From Allodiplogaster sudhausi (lineage: Eukaryota; Nematoda; Chromadorea; Rhabditida; Diplogasteridae), in NCBI GenBank assembly GCA_945643635.1, contig CALZFC010000001.1, positions 4,053,501 through 4,117,500 of the forward strand: 64,000 bases of DNA, written 5' to 3'. The position numbers and the translations under genes are program-made. The notes beneath the pieces were generated by a model. The model did not search any database and was not told where the DNA came from. It saw only the letters and a program-made list of their open reading frames with translations. Shown here piece by piece: positions 12,001 to 22,789 of this stretch. Numbering within the stretch: position 1 is the stretch's first letter; every line of letters starts with the position of its first letter.

Positions 12001-13994
12001 TAGTTTGTACGCTTTAGAATGATGTCAAGCTCCTCTTGCGTCAGTAGCGAGGGGACCTGAAGGAGATAGTTGTGGAGTTTATAGTACTTCGGTATTTTAT
12101 AGTATTTCGGGACTTTCTTTAGTATTTTATATAAACAAAATTTAATTAACAGAAAAAAAAGAAAATTTCATCAAACCATGTGCTCGAAGGACGGAAATCG
12201 CATGCAGACGACGTTGCTGACGTCACGAAGGACGAGAACTTGCGCGGCAAGGATATAGCGAATCAGCGTGCATCGGCGAAGGCGAGTCGACCGCTCAAGC
12301 CAAGCCATAAGTGGTCAAAATGGGGGGAGTCGACCGCTCAAGCCAATCGATAAGTGGTCAAAATAAGGGGAGTAGGCCGCTCAAAATGAAATGAGTCGAC
12401 CGCTCAAGCCAATCGATTATTGGTCAAAATGGGGGAGTCGACCGCTCAAGCCAATCGATAAGTGGTCAAAATAAGGGGAGTAGGCCGCTCAAAATGTAGT
12501 GAGTCGACCGCTCAAGCCAATCGCTAGGGGTTAAAATAATCTACCATAATTTACTTATTACCTACTTATGTATATATTACTTTCCCATTTTTTGCTTACA
12601 ATTCTCTGAGAATTCAAAGAGGTTAACATTTTTGTTAATTGCGAAAATATACGTATCATCGATTCATACACAAACCTTATCTCTCCCAGACGGTTGCGGC
12701 AAGTACATGCTTAACGAGAGCGCAAAATTGTCCGGAAACGGCAACTCGTTGAAGATGGCCGTCCAGCTGAATTGGGTGAATAATTTTGAATTATTACAAT
12801 TTGTTTCTACATTTTTTTCATTATATTGTAGTCGTTAATTCTTATTCCTTTTCTTTGCTACTTATGAGATATTCATAAGCACTTTTATTTGATTACCGAT
12901 TGAAAAAATGCAAAGCTTTTAATCGCTCTATGTTACTTCGAATCGGCTATTTTCGGCTAACGCTGACTAACATGATTGCACGAGAAATCTTACAACTATT
13001 GTAGTATCGAAAAATGGATGAGAAAAGCATCCCGGCTTGAATATGGATTGAAGGAACTGTCTGTCTATCTACACTATTAATCGAACCGCTTGAGGATGTG
13101 CAGCAGATAGAAGCCGATGCCGAATCGCATCAAAGTGGAAGTGTGCCGCATGTAGGTGTCGGCGAGGCGGACCGTCTGATATATTATATTAGCTACTATA
13201 TAAGCTTATATAGCTTATATATTATATTAGCTATTATATAACTATTATATGTACTCAACATTATTGGTTCCGATATTAATAATATTATACTATTTCGACT
13301 TAATGAAGTCCTTAAGACATACAAAATCCTAGAAAATAGTCACGTACACTTTCATATTTCGCATTCAGAAAAAATGTTAGAACAAACGTCTTCGAAAATC
13401 TCGCCGTAGGTTGTTCCACGAAGATGGAACATGTAGATGATCCTGAATTTTGTAAGATAATTGGGAGAATGGACATTTTAGCCGGTGAACTTGTATTGTT
13501 ATATGTATATGCCTTTTTTTTACAAGACACTTCAATATGTTCATCGGAAGATTGTAAAAAAAACGGATTCAATAATGTTAAAATTCTTCTTCTTTCTTTC
13601 TAAAATAAATTTAATTTTTTTTTGTATTAGATGATGGATTATGACTGATTTTTATTTATTTTATTAGTACAATCTTAATTGATCACCTTTTGGAAAACTT
13701 TAATGACGTCACCCTTGAATACCTGATGGTATTGTAGTAGAAGATCCAGAGGAGCACTTCGCGCCACATCAACTTCCATATGCTGGCACGCCAGATGAAG
13801 AAGATTCTAGCGCAAAATGGAAATGAATTTTTTAATTTTATTTTTTAAATTTTTTTTTTCATTTATTATTGTTTTTTATTACTTTAAAAACCATTTAGAT
13901 AAAATTTTACATTTTTAAGATCACAAAAACGGACACACTTGTAGAAGGCGAAAGTGTTGGCGGTCGCGACGTGTCGCATGTAACGCACAGTCAT
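9058..13994 (-). CDS. Bestrophin family chloride channel (spliced)
   Basis: Pentameric Ca2+-activated anion channel of the plasma membrane. The start MTVRYMRHVATANTFAFYK (ATG at 13994) and the next exon (IFFIWRASIWKLMWREVLL, 13723-13806) match the bestrophin N-terminus and TM1. Later exons give RIIYMFHLRG, FNELPFPDNFALSL, LRRCTLIRYI with MRFPSFEHMV (12177-12293), LTQEELDIILKRTNYQL, FDFISVPLVYTQVR, IARQFIALE, LEFTWIMGWLK and the diagnostic NPFGEDDDDFEMYTLIERH (near 10810-10885). An exon near 10600-10680 gives QVGYHLIESML. The tail is long, Ser/Thr/Ala-rich and unlike other families; it includes an AATSK-type pentapeptide repeat (near 9935-10045) and a basic end (KVSRSKSRATSPP). One tail intron (10518-10579) is only about 62 bp. 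Family call is firm; tail exon joins and the exact stop (9058-9060) are less sure. Confidence 0.9.
9935..10045 (-). repeat. In-frame 15-bp tandem repeat in the bestrophin tail
   Basis: About seven 15-bp units encode pentapeptides of the form SKAAT/SNAAT on the minus strand. The reverse strand is also open over the same stretch (FEVAAFDVAA...), but the minus frame fits the bestrophin gene and its phase. A fast-evolving, probably disordered cytoplasmic segment. Confidence 0.75.
12284..12530 (-). repeat. Minisatellite copying a bestrophin exon edge and its 3' splice site
   Basis: Five full copies (counting the real exon edge) of a unit containing GAGTCGACCGCTCAAGCC, with two diverged copies (GTAGGCCGCTCAAAAT). 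On the coding strand this reads GGCTTGAG then CGGTCGACTC, which is the acceptor and first bases of the exon starting at 12293. Each full unit therefore carries a copy of the 3' splice site. Confidence 0.8.
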
Positions 13995-14275
13995 GGCTTC
14001 GAGACGAGCGGAAATGGGAGAGAGAGAAAGAGAGAAGAGACAAGTGCGGAGAGAGAGGAGAGCAGTAGGAGGAAGCAACCGCTTGCCTTCGGGGAGTGCT
14101 AGCAAAGTGAGCTTGCGTTTTGAGTGCGAACAAGCATAAATTGGTCAAAATTATTTAAATAAATACATAAATCGTTGATCTTTGTTGTACTCTAACGGAC
14201 CGCGTTAAGCTTTGAGTACTTTTTTTGTACTTGTCATCGGCCACATATCCAGTCTTGGTTGAAGAAACGTGTTTA
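13925..14275 (-). repeat. Segmental duplication, copy A: bestrophin first exon and upstream region
   Basis: The first bestrophin exon and roughly 280 bp upstream match 19825-20135 with scattered differences. Shared blocks include ACACTTGTAGAA, GAGACG, the purine-rich GAGAGAAGAG tract, CTTCGGGGA and GATCTTTGTTGT. This is the copy linked to the rest of the bestrophin gene. Confidence 0.75.
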
Positions 14276-15631
14276 TAAATTGACTATTTTTCAATATCTT
14301 GCGTCGATTCAAATCATTTAGTTGTCTTTTACAAATATTCCAACTCTTTTCTGCTCATTTGTTTCACTTGATTAGTACTATACGTATACATTGACTGAGC
14401 TTTTTTTTTCGTAGACGCTTTATGACTTGGTTCTGCAGATTCACCGCCAAAAGTTCGAGAAGAACAACACTACCACTTTGGCCAGCTTACTACGGTGACA
14501 TTTTACATTCGCTTTTTCCCGTTATAAAAAAAAGTTTCATCCAACTGTTTATTTATTCATTCTGTCTAGCTAAAAACTACAATTACAGCCGAATAGTCTC
14601 GAACTTTTATTTCCTTTGTCTTCCATTACTGAATACTTGTTGAATTTTACATTTTTATCTTTTTAAAGCGAAAAATGGAGCATTTTCCCCCGCCTATGAG
14701 CTAATTGTGAGATTAACAATTGAAATGGGTAAGAAATCAGTCTAACAAAAGCTGTTTGTTCGTGAATATACGTGCGTATGCATATGTAGAAATATTATAA
14801 AGAGATACGTAGGTTCGCAGAACTATAAAATATGCAGTGATATACACAAATGTTTATCGCTTCCAGTTTTTGTTGTTCTTTACTTGTGGCAACCTAGTTT
14901 TCATTCTTGATCCCATAAATCATTGAGGCATTGATGAGGAAGAAATGGATTAAGAGTGACAAGGGCGGAATTGTTGACATCAGACAATTCCCATTCATGA
15001 AAGGAGCTTTATCTCGCATTACATGTTTATCATATAGGTATGTATGTACATATGTTTATTTCGGTTAAATGCTAGCCGATGATAAATTACCAGCGTTCTG
15101 AGATATGAACTATTTTGGGTTACTGCTATCGAGCCAGTCAGGAAAATCTACTTGAAATCAAAGTTCAATAACAAGTAGCACTTTCAAAGTACACACATTT
15201 GTGGATGGAGCAACAAAGTGAAGAATTCAAGGTAATTCGTATACTTTAAAGAACAAACGTATATATTTAGCAAATTTTGAAATTTTCTTACGAATAGTAA
15301 TCTTTCTTTGAGATTTTTTTCTTATTTTTTCCGGACAGATTCTTCAATGTCCGTACATTTCAAAGGGTTCTTGTAAACTGAATAATTTCGTTCAGGAGGC
15401 AATGTCCTTCGCTTCTTATCAGTTCGCCGTTTTGATATCAATTGGAATATCATTCGAAAGTTGTTAGTTAGATGGAAATAATCGCCAACGGATCGACTTT
15501 TGCAGCACAGCAGCTGAAGACATGCGAGAAAAATTGCAAAACCTTAAAGAAAAGCAATGATACTACATACATATCTATAATTAATTGTGGTTATTTTATT
15601 TGTTTAAAGGAGGACGATCGCCGAAAAATAT
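13995..15631. other. Intergenic region upstream of bestrophin
   Basis: Contains the duplicated bestrophin promoter region (to about 14275) and an inverted bestrophin exon fragment at 14415-14495. The rest is AT-rich with TATG runs near 14770 and 15040. No further gene was recognised. Confidence 0.5.
14415..14495 (+). pseudogene. Inverted fragment of a bestrophin exon
   Basis: The plus strand reads LVLQIHRQKFEKNN after a TTTCGTAG acceptor-like site. This matches WVLQRLRHKFEKNN of the minus-strand bestrophin exon at about 11745-11837, and the DNA is also alike (TGGTTCTGCAG, AAGTTCGAGAAGAACAAC). No neighbouring bestrophin exons were found on this strand, so it is probably a remnant of a lost divergent copy. 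Confidence 0.65.
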
Positions 15632-18185
15632 TTAATGCAGCTTCGAATTGCCACGTACACGCCTATGAATAGGCAGGCGGCTTTCATTCTCACGCGTGGC
15701 CATTTCGCAGGCCGCACTGACCCGCAACATGGAAGGAAATAGCACGCGTGAATGAGAGTGCCAAGGGCAGCCAGCATCAATCTGCTGACATCCCACATAA
15801 CGTTTTTTTTGTTTTTGTTTTTGGTGGTCATCCTCCTTTTTGAAAAAAAAAACTGAAAAATGATGACGTATAAACGAACCAGTCGACGATAGCAGTGCAC
15901 AAATGAAATGATAAAGATGGGATCTACAATGGGAAAAATGGCAAGCGACATAAAAATTGCGCCGCCATTGGCGCCCAGATTTATTCCTGCAAACGGTTTT
16001 GTGTGTCTACAATTATGTGTGTGTTCTTTTTCTCTGACCTTAATAAATAAATTCACATGTTGACCTTAAGAATTAATTTTTTCTATTAGCGTATCATTAA
16101 ACTCAATTTCGAATTCGCGCCTTTTTGCTTGACAAAAATGAATGCGAACATGTAATTCTAAGAGACAACCAAGTACAATGGTCAGAAAAACTGAAATAGC
16201 TTACAGTTTTGAGTTGCATGCTACTTTATCTGTTAGTCACCAACCAATGATAGGCAGAGAAACCATGAGCGTCATTGGAATGTACGTCACAAAGACAGGG
16301 ATGAGAGTCTGGCAAATGGGAGAGTTTATCATTTGAGATATGAGATACATATAATTTGAGCTTTGAGTTAGGAAACATTTAAATTATTTAATTCTTAGAA
16401 TAAAATAAATATATAGAAAATACTATACATAGATCAATGAAGATTTCGACAAATTGCCTGAATAACGAGCGCAGTGAAGAGTTGCAGCTGAAGTCGCCTC
16501 GTCTTTGGCGATATTGAAAAGTTGCTGCCACAATTGCGGAGCGTACGATGGATGCGCAGGGTGCAGAAGAGAATGACGGCTACGATACAAATGAGCAAGA
16601 AGGAGATCGCTGCCCAGACCATTAGAGTCATCCATTGCCACTGGCGGCGGCCGCTGCCTTCCTTGCCCTCTATCTGGAAATGCGTGCGTTTCGTCTTATT
16701 GCTAGCCAAAAGTATTTTATTCAAAGAAACAAGAAACTCATTATAATTAAATGATGACATGTGAACGCACATGAAAAACGCAGCCAAGGTAGCCAATTTC
16801 ATCGAGGTTTATGCCGTAGTAATTAGCGAGTTCGGATGAAAATTCCTTTAAAAAATTCTAGCAAAGTCTCACTGAAATCTTTTTTTTTCTCAGAAATCCA
16901 TACAATTCGAAAGTTCACACTCATTTTCTCGACCTCTTTGTGTTACCAGAGCAGTCGATTCATTAGGAAGTAGGTGTAAGGTGAGCGCTGAATAGCTGCT
17001 AGAATGTCCAAAAACGATGGCGACACAGAGTGCGACAATGGTCGCCTTCTTTGACTTGTCGAGCCAACTCAGCCAGCTGGGACTGCAGTTATCCTTTTTT
17101 ATTCTCATTCTCACACACTTGCTCTTTGAACTGCTCGATAAGCAGCTTACGAGGGAATGGCCACTGTGCTCGAAAAAATGTAATTTCGAAAAAAAAAACA
17201 TATCAAATTTTAAGCGCTTTTGATTGAAATGAGCCCAAAATTGAATTTTTCGAGCACACAGGTCTTCTGATCTCTCTCTCTAGTTATAGAATGTTATGTG
17301 CAACAACAACAGCCAAATTCCATGCCTGCAAACTGCTTTGTAGCGGTAGACAAAGTGCAAGGCGAGCAGGCTGTAAGTTTGATAGAAGAAGAAAACGAAG
17401 ACAAAGCAGGTGACAATGCTCTGTGAGTAAGAGATCTCTCGACTGTGGCCGAGGAAGAAGATAAATCCGCGCGAGCTCATATGGAAATACTGAAAGTATA
17501 TATGCGCGTTCACATAATTCTTCTTTTAAGGAAAACAATGTTTAAGGAATATTATCAGTGCGCAATTATGTAATTCTTCCCAATAAAATAAAAAAAGAAC
17601 AAATATTTTGATTACCGGCACAGCAAAGGCGTTGATCACAGAGTTAACCATATCGATGACTGCGAAACCGAGCAGCATGAAGCGGTAGGATCCGATGGAC
17701 TGTGAGCCGTTGCGAACTATTGTTCAGAAAACAATCATTTATTTATAATTATTTTAATGTCACATATTTACGTATCTTAATTAGAAATGTTTTAATTAGA
17801 AACAGCAGGAACATTTTAATTTTAGTGCCTAATGAAGAAAAACAACGCGTGGACGTCACATTTGCTCATTGCCAACACTGCGAGAGAATTCGCACGAAAA
17901 TCATCAACATGCCTTTCCATATGCTTTGCTCTTTTGGAATCTATCTAAATGAGAATGTACATCATAGCGCTATTTTCTCGAGAAATACTGAAGGTGATGC
18001 ATATGTGTAAATACATATGTATGTATGTATGAACATACTTTTGTATGTACACATATGTATGTGTATGCACATAAAGACTACTAAGCAAACTGACTAATTA
18101 AAAGAATTAGCAGTGAATTCGTAGCCACTGCAGCGATGGCGAGGCCAGTGTAGTAGATATCGTGAGCCATTAGACTCATATACAT
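15632..18185 (-). CDS. Str-like 7TM chemoreceptor GPCR (spliced)
   Basis: Nematode-specific chemosensory receptor. Exons in order: TM1 (IYYTGLAIAAVATNSLLILL, ATG at 18185 or 18170), TM2 (RNGSQSIGSYRFMLLGFAV then VNSVINAFAVP, near 17610-17710), TM3 (SIVTCFVFVFFFYQTYSLL then ALHFVYRYKAVCR, near 17320-17490), TM4 (ATIVALCVAIVFGHS, near 16990-17070), TM5/6 (ISFLLICIVAVILFC, IHRTLRN, KTRRLQLQLFTALVIQ, near 16450-16650), then QTLIPVFVTYIPMTLMVSLP (near 16245-16325) and TM7 (IFPIVDPIFIISFVHCYRR, near 15880-15970). SYR after TM1, FVYRY after TM3 and the LQLFTALVIQ-TLIP junction are typical of the Str/Srj group. The last exon and stop (15632-15634) are uncertain, and an exon for extracellular loop 2 may be missing. 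Confidence 0.85.
16100..16190 (+). repeat. Copy of a dispersed short repeat family
   Basis: Motif order AATTCGCGCCTTTTTGCTTG, ACATGTAATTCTAAGAGACA, TACAATGGTCAG matches the copies near 7590, 23140, 27925 and 41560 (reverse). It lies in an intron of the chemoreceptor gene. Confidence 0.6.
17805..18075. repeat. Segmental duplication copy in the chemoreceptor first intron
   Basis: Matches 20372-20625 closely: shared blocks include GAAACAGCAGGAAC, CATTTGCTCATTGCCAACAC, AGAGAATTCGCACGAAAATC, ATTTTCTCGAGAAATACTGA and AGGTGATGCATATGTGTAAA, then a TATG/CATA run. No coding role was recognised. Confidence 0.8.
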
Positions 18186-18209
18186 TCTGATTGTGACCAA
18201 AAAAAAAGT

Positions 18210-18277
18210 TTGATAAGAACGACACTTGTGACATCTTTGGGGGAAACAAAAGATGTCACAAGTGTCGTTCTTATCAA
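18210..18277. repeat. Perfect 29-bp inverted repeat with a 10-base loop
   Basis: Arms 18210-18238 and 18249-18277 are exact reverse complements; the loop is GGGGGAAACA. It sits 25 bp upstream of the chemoreceptor ATG, so it could lie in the 5' leader. A related single arm (GTGTCGCTCTTATCAAG) occurs near 51500, which hints at a small mobile element. Confidence 0.85.
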
Positions 18278-19824
18278 TGGACAGGAGATTGAGGACAAGC
18301 AAAGTCGATAACACGACTACAATTTCTGAAATTTCACCCAATATCGCTAATCTCATTAGAGATTTACACAACTGTATGTAATTGCAGTCCCAGACAATTG
18401 CAGTCCCAAAATGGTTCATATCTATTGAACGCTGGTTATTTATTACCAGCTATAGCATTTCAAGGATATAAACACATGTACGTATGTTCATACATACATA
18501 TATGCTAGAGATGTATTGCGAAATAAGATTCCTTTCATGAACGTGAATAGCCTGATGTCAATACTTCCTCCCTTGTCACTCCTCTTAATTCATTTTTTTC
18601 TCATAAATGCCTCAATGATCTATGGGATGAAGAATGAAAATGAAGTTGCCACGAGTAAAGAAGAAGAAAAGAATGAAAGCGATAAACATTTTTATATGTC
18701 ACTGCTTATTTTATAGTTCTGCCAACCTACGTATCTCTTTTCAATTATTCTGAACACACGCGTCATTCAGGAACAAACAACTTTTCCTAGACTGCTTTCA
18801 TCTTACGTATTTCAGTTCTTTATCGAAGGGCACAGGAGGGAAAAATATTTACGGCATTTTTGTTAAAAAAAAGTAAAAAATAAAAGATAAAAATGTGAAG
18901 TTCAAGTGGCAGAAAATAAAAGTTTTCGCTGAAAACACAGAAAATAAAAATTTCGAGACTAGTAATATTCGGCTTTTAAAAATATCAGATATAAGGGTGA
19001 CGGGATAACTCAATTTGATTAATCCATCAGCAATTCATATGCACTTTAGTAATGCACAATTTGATATCCTTCTAAAAGCTTTTTTAACATCGTTTTGAGT
19101 GCTTGTCCCGTCTCATTCAGTTTTTACTCTGTTTAGCGTTTCAATTTCAACGTTTATTGCCGAGATGCGAGCCATTCTGTTTTCATTCTTGCTCTCACTC
19201 TCTGCCTCAACCTAATGTCTGAAAAGAGTAGGCACCCCTATTTGCCTGTTGATAAGCCCCAAGTTACTGTGTTTTATCCTTGAAACTAAAATTGTAGGCG
19301 TTCAAGGTAATTTAGGATCGAGCATGAAAATGGGTAAATCACGGAGAATGTGTTCGGTGTTCGCTATCAATGAATCAATCGCTATGTAGGTGATATCTTT
19401 ATCAGCAATGAACTCCCGAAGGAAAAATTCGCGCACTAAAGATTAATAAATTAATTAAAGCAGGTGAATGAGAGAAAAGAATTCTTAAAATTCGGAAGAT
19501 TCCTTTTGAATGGAGCCAACAACTCAATCTATAATTAGTGCGGGAGAGCACAAATACAATCGTCAGTAAAATTTGTTTTTTTTCCTCCAAGCTGCATGGG
19601 CATATCGGCGAGGAAGGAATATTCCTTGGACATAATCCATCTGCCCTCGCGCATCTCCTCCGGCATTTGGCAGCATAAAGGTTAATAGCCCGAGCTGCCA
19701 TGAGAACCGTTTGCCTTGGTGCAGAGTGGATAAGGGAAGAGAGAGGAGGAACGAAGAGAGCAGGAAGAATGACGAGGAGGTTGCCAACTCGGTGTGTATG
19801 CAATTATCACTTGGGCCCGAAAAA

Positions 19825-20135
19825 AACACTCACACTTGTAGAAAGCGAAAGTGCTGGCGGTGACGGATCGCATGTAGCTCACAGACATCGCTTCGAGACG
19901 TGCGGAGAGGGGTAAGAGGAGACAACGAAAGAGAGAAGAGAGAGGAGAGAAGTAGGAGAAAGCAACCGTTCGTCTTCGGGGAATGCGAGCGAAGTGAAAT
20001 TACATTTTAAGCGCGAACAGGCGACAATTTTTCAAAAAAAAAAACAATTTAGATTGAATATACATAAACTGCACTTGATGATCTTTGTTGTGCTTTCGTT
20101 GTACTTTTCATGAGTCAATCTTTGCAGAAGAAGCG
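19825..20135 (-). pseudogene. Orphan duplicated bestrophin first exon and promoter region
   Basis: The minus strand reads MSVSYMRSVTASTFAFYK from an ATG near 19888, a diverged copy of the bestrophin start, followed by a GT donor-like site. The upstream region also matches that of the real gene (13925-14275). No second bestrophin exon was found between here and the chemoreceptor gene. It is either a dead fragment or an alternative distal first exon reaching over the chemoreceptor to the exon at 13806. Confidence 0.6.
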
Positions 20136-20371
20136 TGTCACGTCGTTAGCAAATTTCCAAACGTCGTTGGCCGTTGTTTGATACGAAGAAGACTTGAAAA
20201 GACAACAACAAAAAAAACTAAGAATATGGCAGCTAATTCACTGGCAAATATTTACGCAGAATGTGGTGATTGTCGTGTGCATTTTTCGAGAGCAGGAATA
20301 AAAAATTGAAAAAAAAGAAAAATATTTCCCACAGTTCAAACGCTACTCTTTTTGTTAAAAAAAAGCGAGAA

Positions 20372-20625
20372 ACAGCAGGAACGTTTTTCAAGTGTGCATA
20401 ACGGAGAAGAACAGCGCGTGGGCCTACATTTGCTCATTGCCAACACTGCAAGAGAATTCGCACGAAAATCATCAAGCCTTTGCATTTGCTTTGCTCTTCT
20501 AGAATCTAACTGAGAATGCACATCATAGTACTATTTTCTCGAGAAATACTGAAGGTGATGCATATGTGTAAATACATATGTATGAACATACATTTGTATG
20601 TACACATATGTTTGTATATGCATAT
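20372..20625. repeat. Segmental duplication copy upstream of the transthyretin-like gene
   Basis: Partner of 17805-18075, with the same block order and similar TATG run at the end. Differences are scattered substitutions and small indels, so the duplication is not very recent. Confidence 0.8.
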
Positions 20626-20733
20626 AAGTATATATATATATATAAAGATAGGAGGATATACCTTGGGGAAGGCCAATTTCAAGAGAAATCTGTGATTTGC
20701 TTGGAATTTTATTTTCTTTAAGAACGAAAAGGG

Positions 20734-21844
20734 ATGAAGGCTGCTGCTGCTTTGATTGCGCTCTTCGTCACTTGTTACAGTATCCTGGTCCGTGGTGATT
20801 ACATGGACGCCGACTTCTCGCTCACGTGCCCGGATGGCGTTCGTCGAAACGCGAGAGTCGAGCTGTGGGATTACGACTTTTTCAGTAGGTTTTTTGAGGG
20901 TCAATTGAGAGAGAAAGAGAGAAAAAAGAGTAGAGATAGGGATAGAAATTGTTGAAAACTCCTACGTTGACGACAGGCAACGATGACCTGCTCAACACGA
21001 TGGACGTTGAAATCAACGGCCAGGCCGCGAGGATCGGAGGGGACGCCGACGACAATTGGCCATGGGTTTGTAGATACATACATACTATGTATGTTGGTGT
21101 ATTTTTTCAAAATATCATTACGATGTAAACATTTAGAAATAATGATCAAGAAGCATATCTAAAGCTTCTCTAAATAAAAGTGGAGAAGAAAATGCAAGCC
21201 CTTTATGTAAAACTTGATGCGCGTCAAAATTTCAATAATTCTTCTCGTTGGCTGGTTTTGAAAGAGTTGACAGAATGAAGAGTGTTGTAGCCAGAGCGTA
21301 CTTCTTCTCATACTGTATTTGCTTGGTGAAATGTGGAAGTGACCAGGAAGTCGACCAGTACTACCTGCGCATCTACCACGACTGTGGTGGCTGCAATCGC
21401 ACGACATACCAGGGTGTCGGCTATCACCCCGATGATCCGCTTCGCCGCTACAGCGGAGGAGACGACGTCCTCGACGCAAGAACTGAAGCGCTTCTCGCGC
21501 TCTTGGCACGCCGCCAAATTCAGTCAGTCGTCGGTTCAGCGACGAATTATCTCGCCTTGCTTTGAATAATGGTGCCGACTAATAATAAAAAAAAGAAAGA
21601 AGGTGTCCGCCATTATTTCACGCTCCACTACGTGAAGCGAGCGTGAATTTTTTCTTTTCTTCTTCTTCTTTTTCTTCTTTCTATACATTGTACTTCGAAA
21701 TACTACAAATTGGTCAGGCCATACCTGGCCATGCGTCCGAGATATGAGCGATACGTCTGCGTTGGCCGCATAAATCTTACAATTAGCGTGGAGCACAACA
21801 ACTACTACACGGGACAACTCTATGACCACCTGTGCGACGAATGA
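20734..21844 (+). CDS. Transthyretin-like (TTR) family secreted protein (spliced)
   Basis: Small extracellular protein of the nematode-expanded transthyretin-like family; the exact role of this member is unknown. A signal peptide (MKAAAALIALFVTCYSILV) starts at 20734. Exon 1 (20734-20884) gives FSLTCPDGVRRNARVELWD, and exon 2 (20977-21065) gives DDLLNTMDVEINGQA and DDNWPW. The third exon, from about 21344, gives the family hallmark YYLRIYHDCGGC. The last exon ends VGRINLTISVEHNNYY and LYDHLCDE with a TGA at 21842-21844. The NDDLL, IYHDC and GxINL elements match the TTR layout. The join between exons 3 and 4 is not resolved. A TATA-like run lies about 90 bp upstream and a TTTAAG acceptor-like site about 12 bp before the ATG. 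Confidence 0.8.
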
Positions 21845-22789
21845 ATCAGAAAGTCTTGCTTTCGAAAATGTCCTCTTCATCCCTTCCTTATTCTTATTGT
21901 GAGCCCTTCACTCTACATATTCATCTTTCCATAACAAACTGTACTCTTTGGCTAAACATCCTTCTCTCTTCTTCGTCCTTTCCTTGTATAGTTTGCTCCT
22001 TTGTGTTGCTTAAGCGGGCAAAGTGTTCGCTTGTGATAAATTGTTGATGAAATAACGTCGATTGATGGAAAACTTCATTTATCAAGAGCGATTCCGAATC
22101 CGATCCCAAGTCTCTGAAGTTCTTCATAAAAATTCTCGAGGACCTTGACTTTACATCACTAAGATCTTATTAAATAGAGGGAAAAAATACAAATATTCAT
22201 GTCCGTATGCACATATATAGATATATTGAATTTTTTTTAAACTACCAGTTTCCTAACGAGATTTTATGACTTACATTAGAAATCAATATTTTGCGTCGAT
22301 TCACTTATATATTTTGGGTTTGATTTCATCAATTGGATTAGCTTATACTTAGGCATTCTCATTATTGTCGGCTCAATTAAAATTAGAAAATGAAATTATT
22401 CTTTATTCCGTAGTATTACCGTCATAAATATAAGATGAGTTTTACCTAAGGCAGACATCCTTAATATCTATGTTCATTAAAATAGAATATTCTCGTCCTT
22501 TTATTTTCGTTTTATAAAATTAATTTTTTATAGAATTTTTTTCCCCCTAAATTTCCGCCTCCTATTTCATTATATAATGAGGCTTTCCTCTACATTGGTA
22601 ATATATGAATATAATTTTTAGGCGTAAGGTATGAGAAATACTCACGCAGCAGCGGCAAGATGAAAGGGAAATGGCGGTAAATATGAAAGGAAGAGAGGCG
22701 GCAAAGATTAAAGGGAAATGGCGGTAAATATGAAAGGAAGAGAGGCGGCAAAGATTAAAGGGAAATGGCGGCAAAGATGAAAGGAATCC
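21845..22789. other. Convergent intergenic region with a 53-bp minisatellite
   Basis: Between the transthyretin-like gene (+) and the end of the nucleotide-sugar gene (-). AT-rich. About 2.5 copies of a 53-bp unit (AAAGGGAAATGGCGGTAAAT, GAAAGGAAGAGAGGCGGCAA) lie at 22655-22785, ending a few bases from the stop codon of the next gene. Confidence 0.6.

Larger units (their letters stand above)
18186..20733. other. Intergenic region with duplication remnants
   Basis: Holds a perfect hairpin (18210-18277), an orphan duplicated bestrophin first exon (19825-20135), part of the dispersed repeat family near 19540 and a second segmental copy (20372-20625). A TATA-like run (20635-20650) lies about 90 bp before the transthyretin-like start. 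No complete gene was recognised. Confidence 0.5.

Noticed and set aside
15604..16056. Single 150-codon frame as a separate gene
   Set aside because: Only the IFPIVDPIFIISFVHCYRR part is TM7 of the chemoreceptor; the flanks look like intron and a different-frame final exon.
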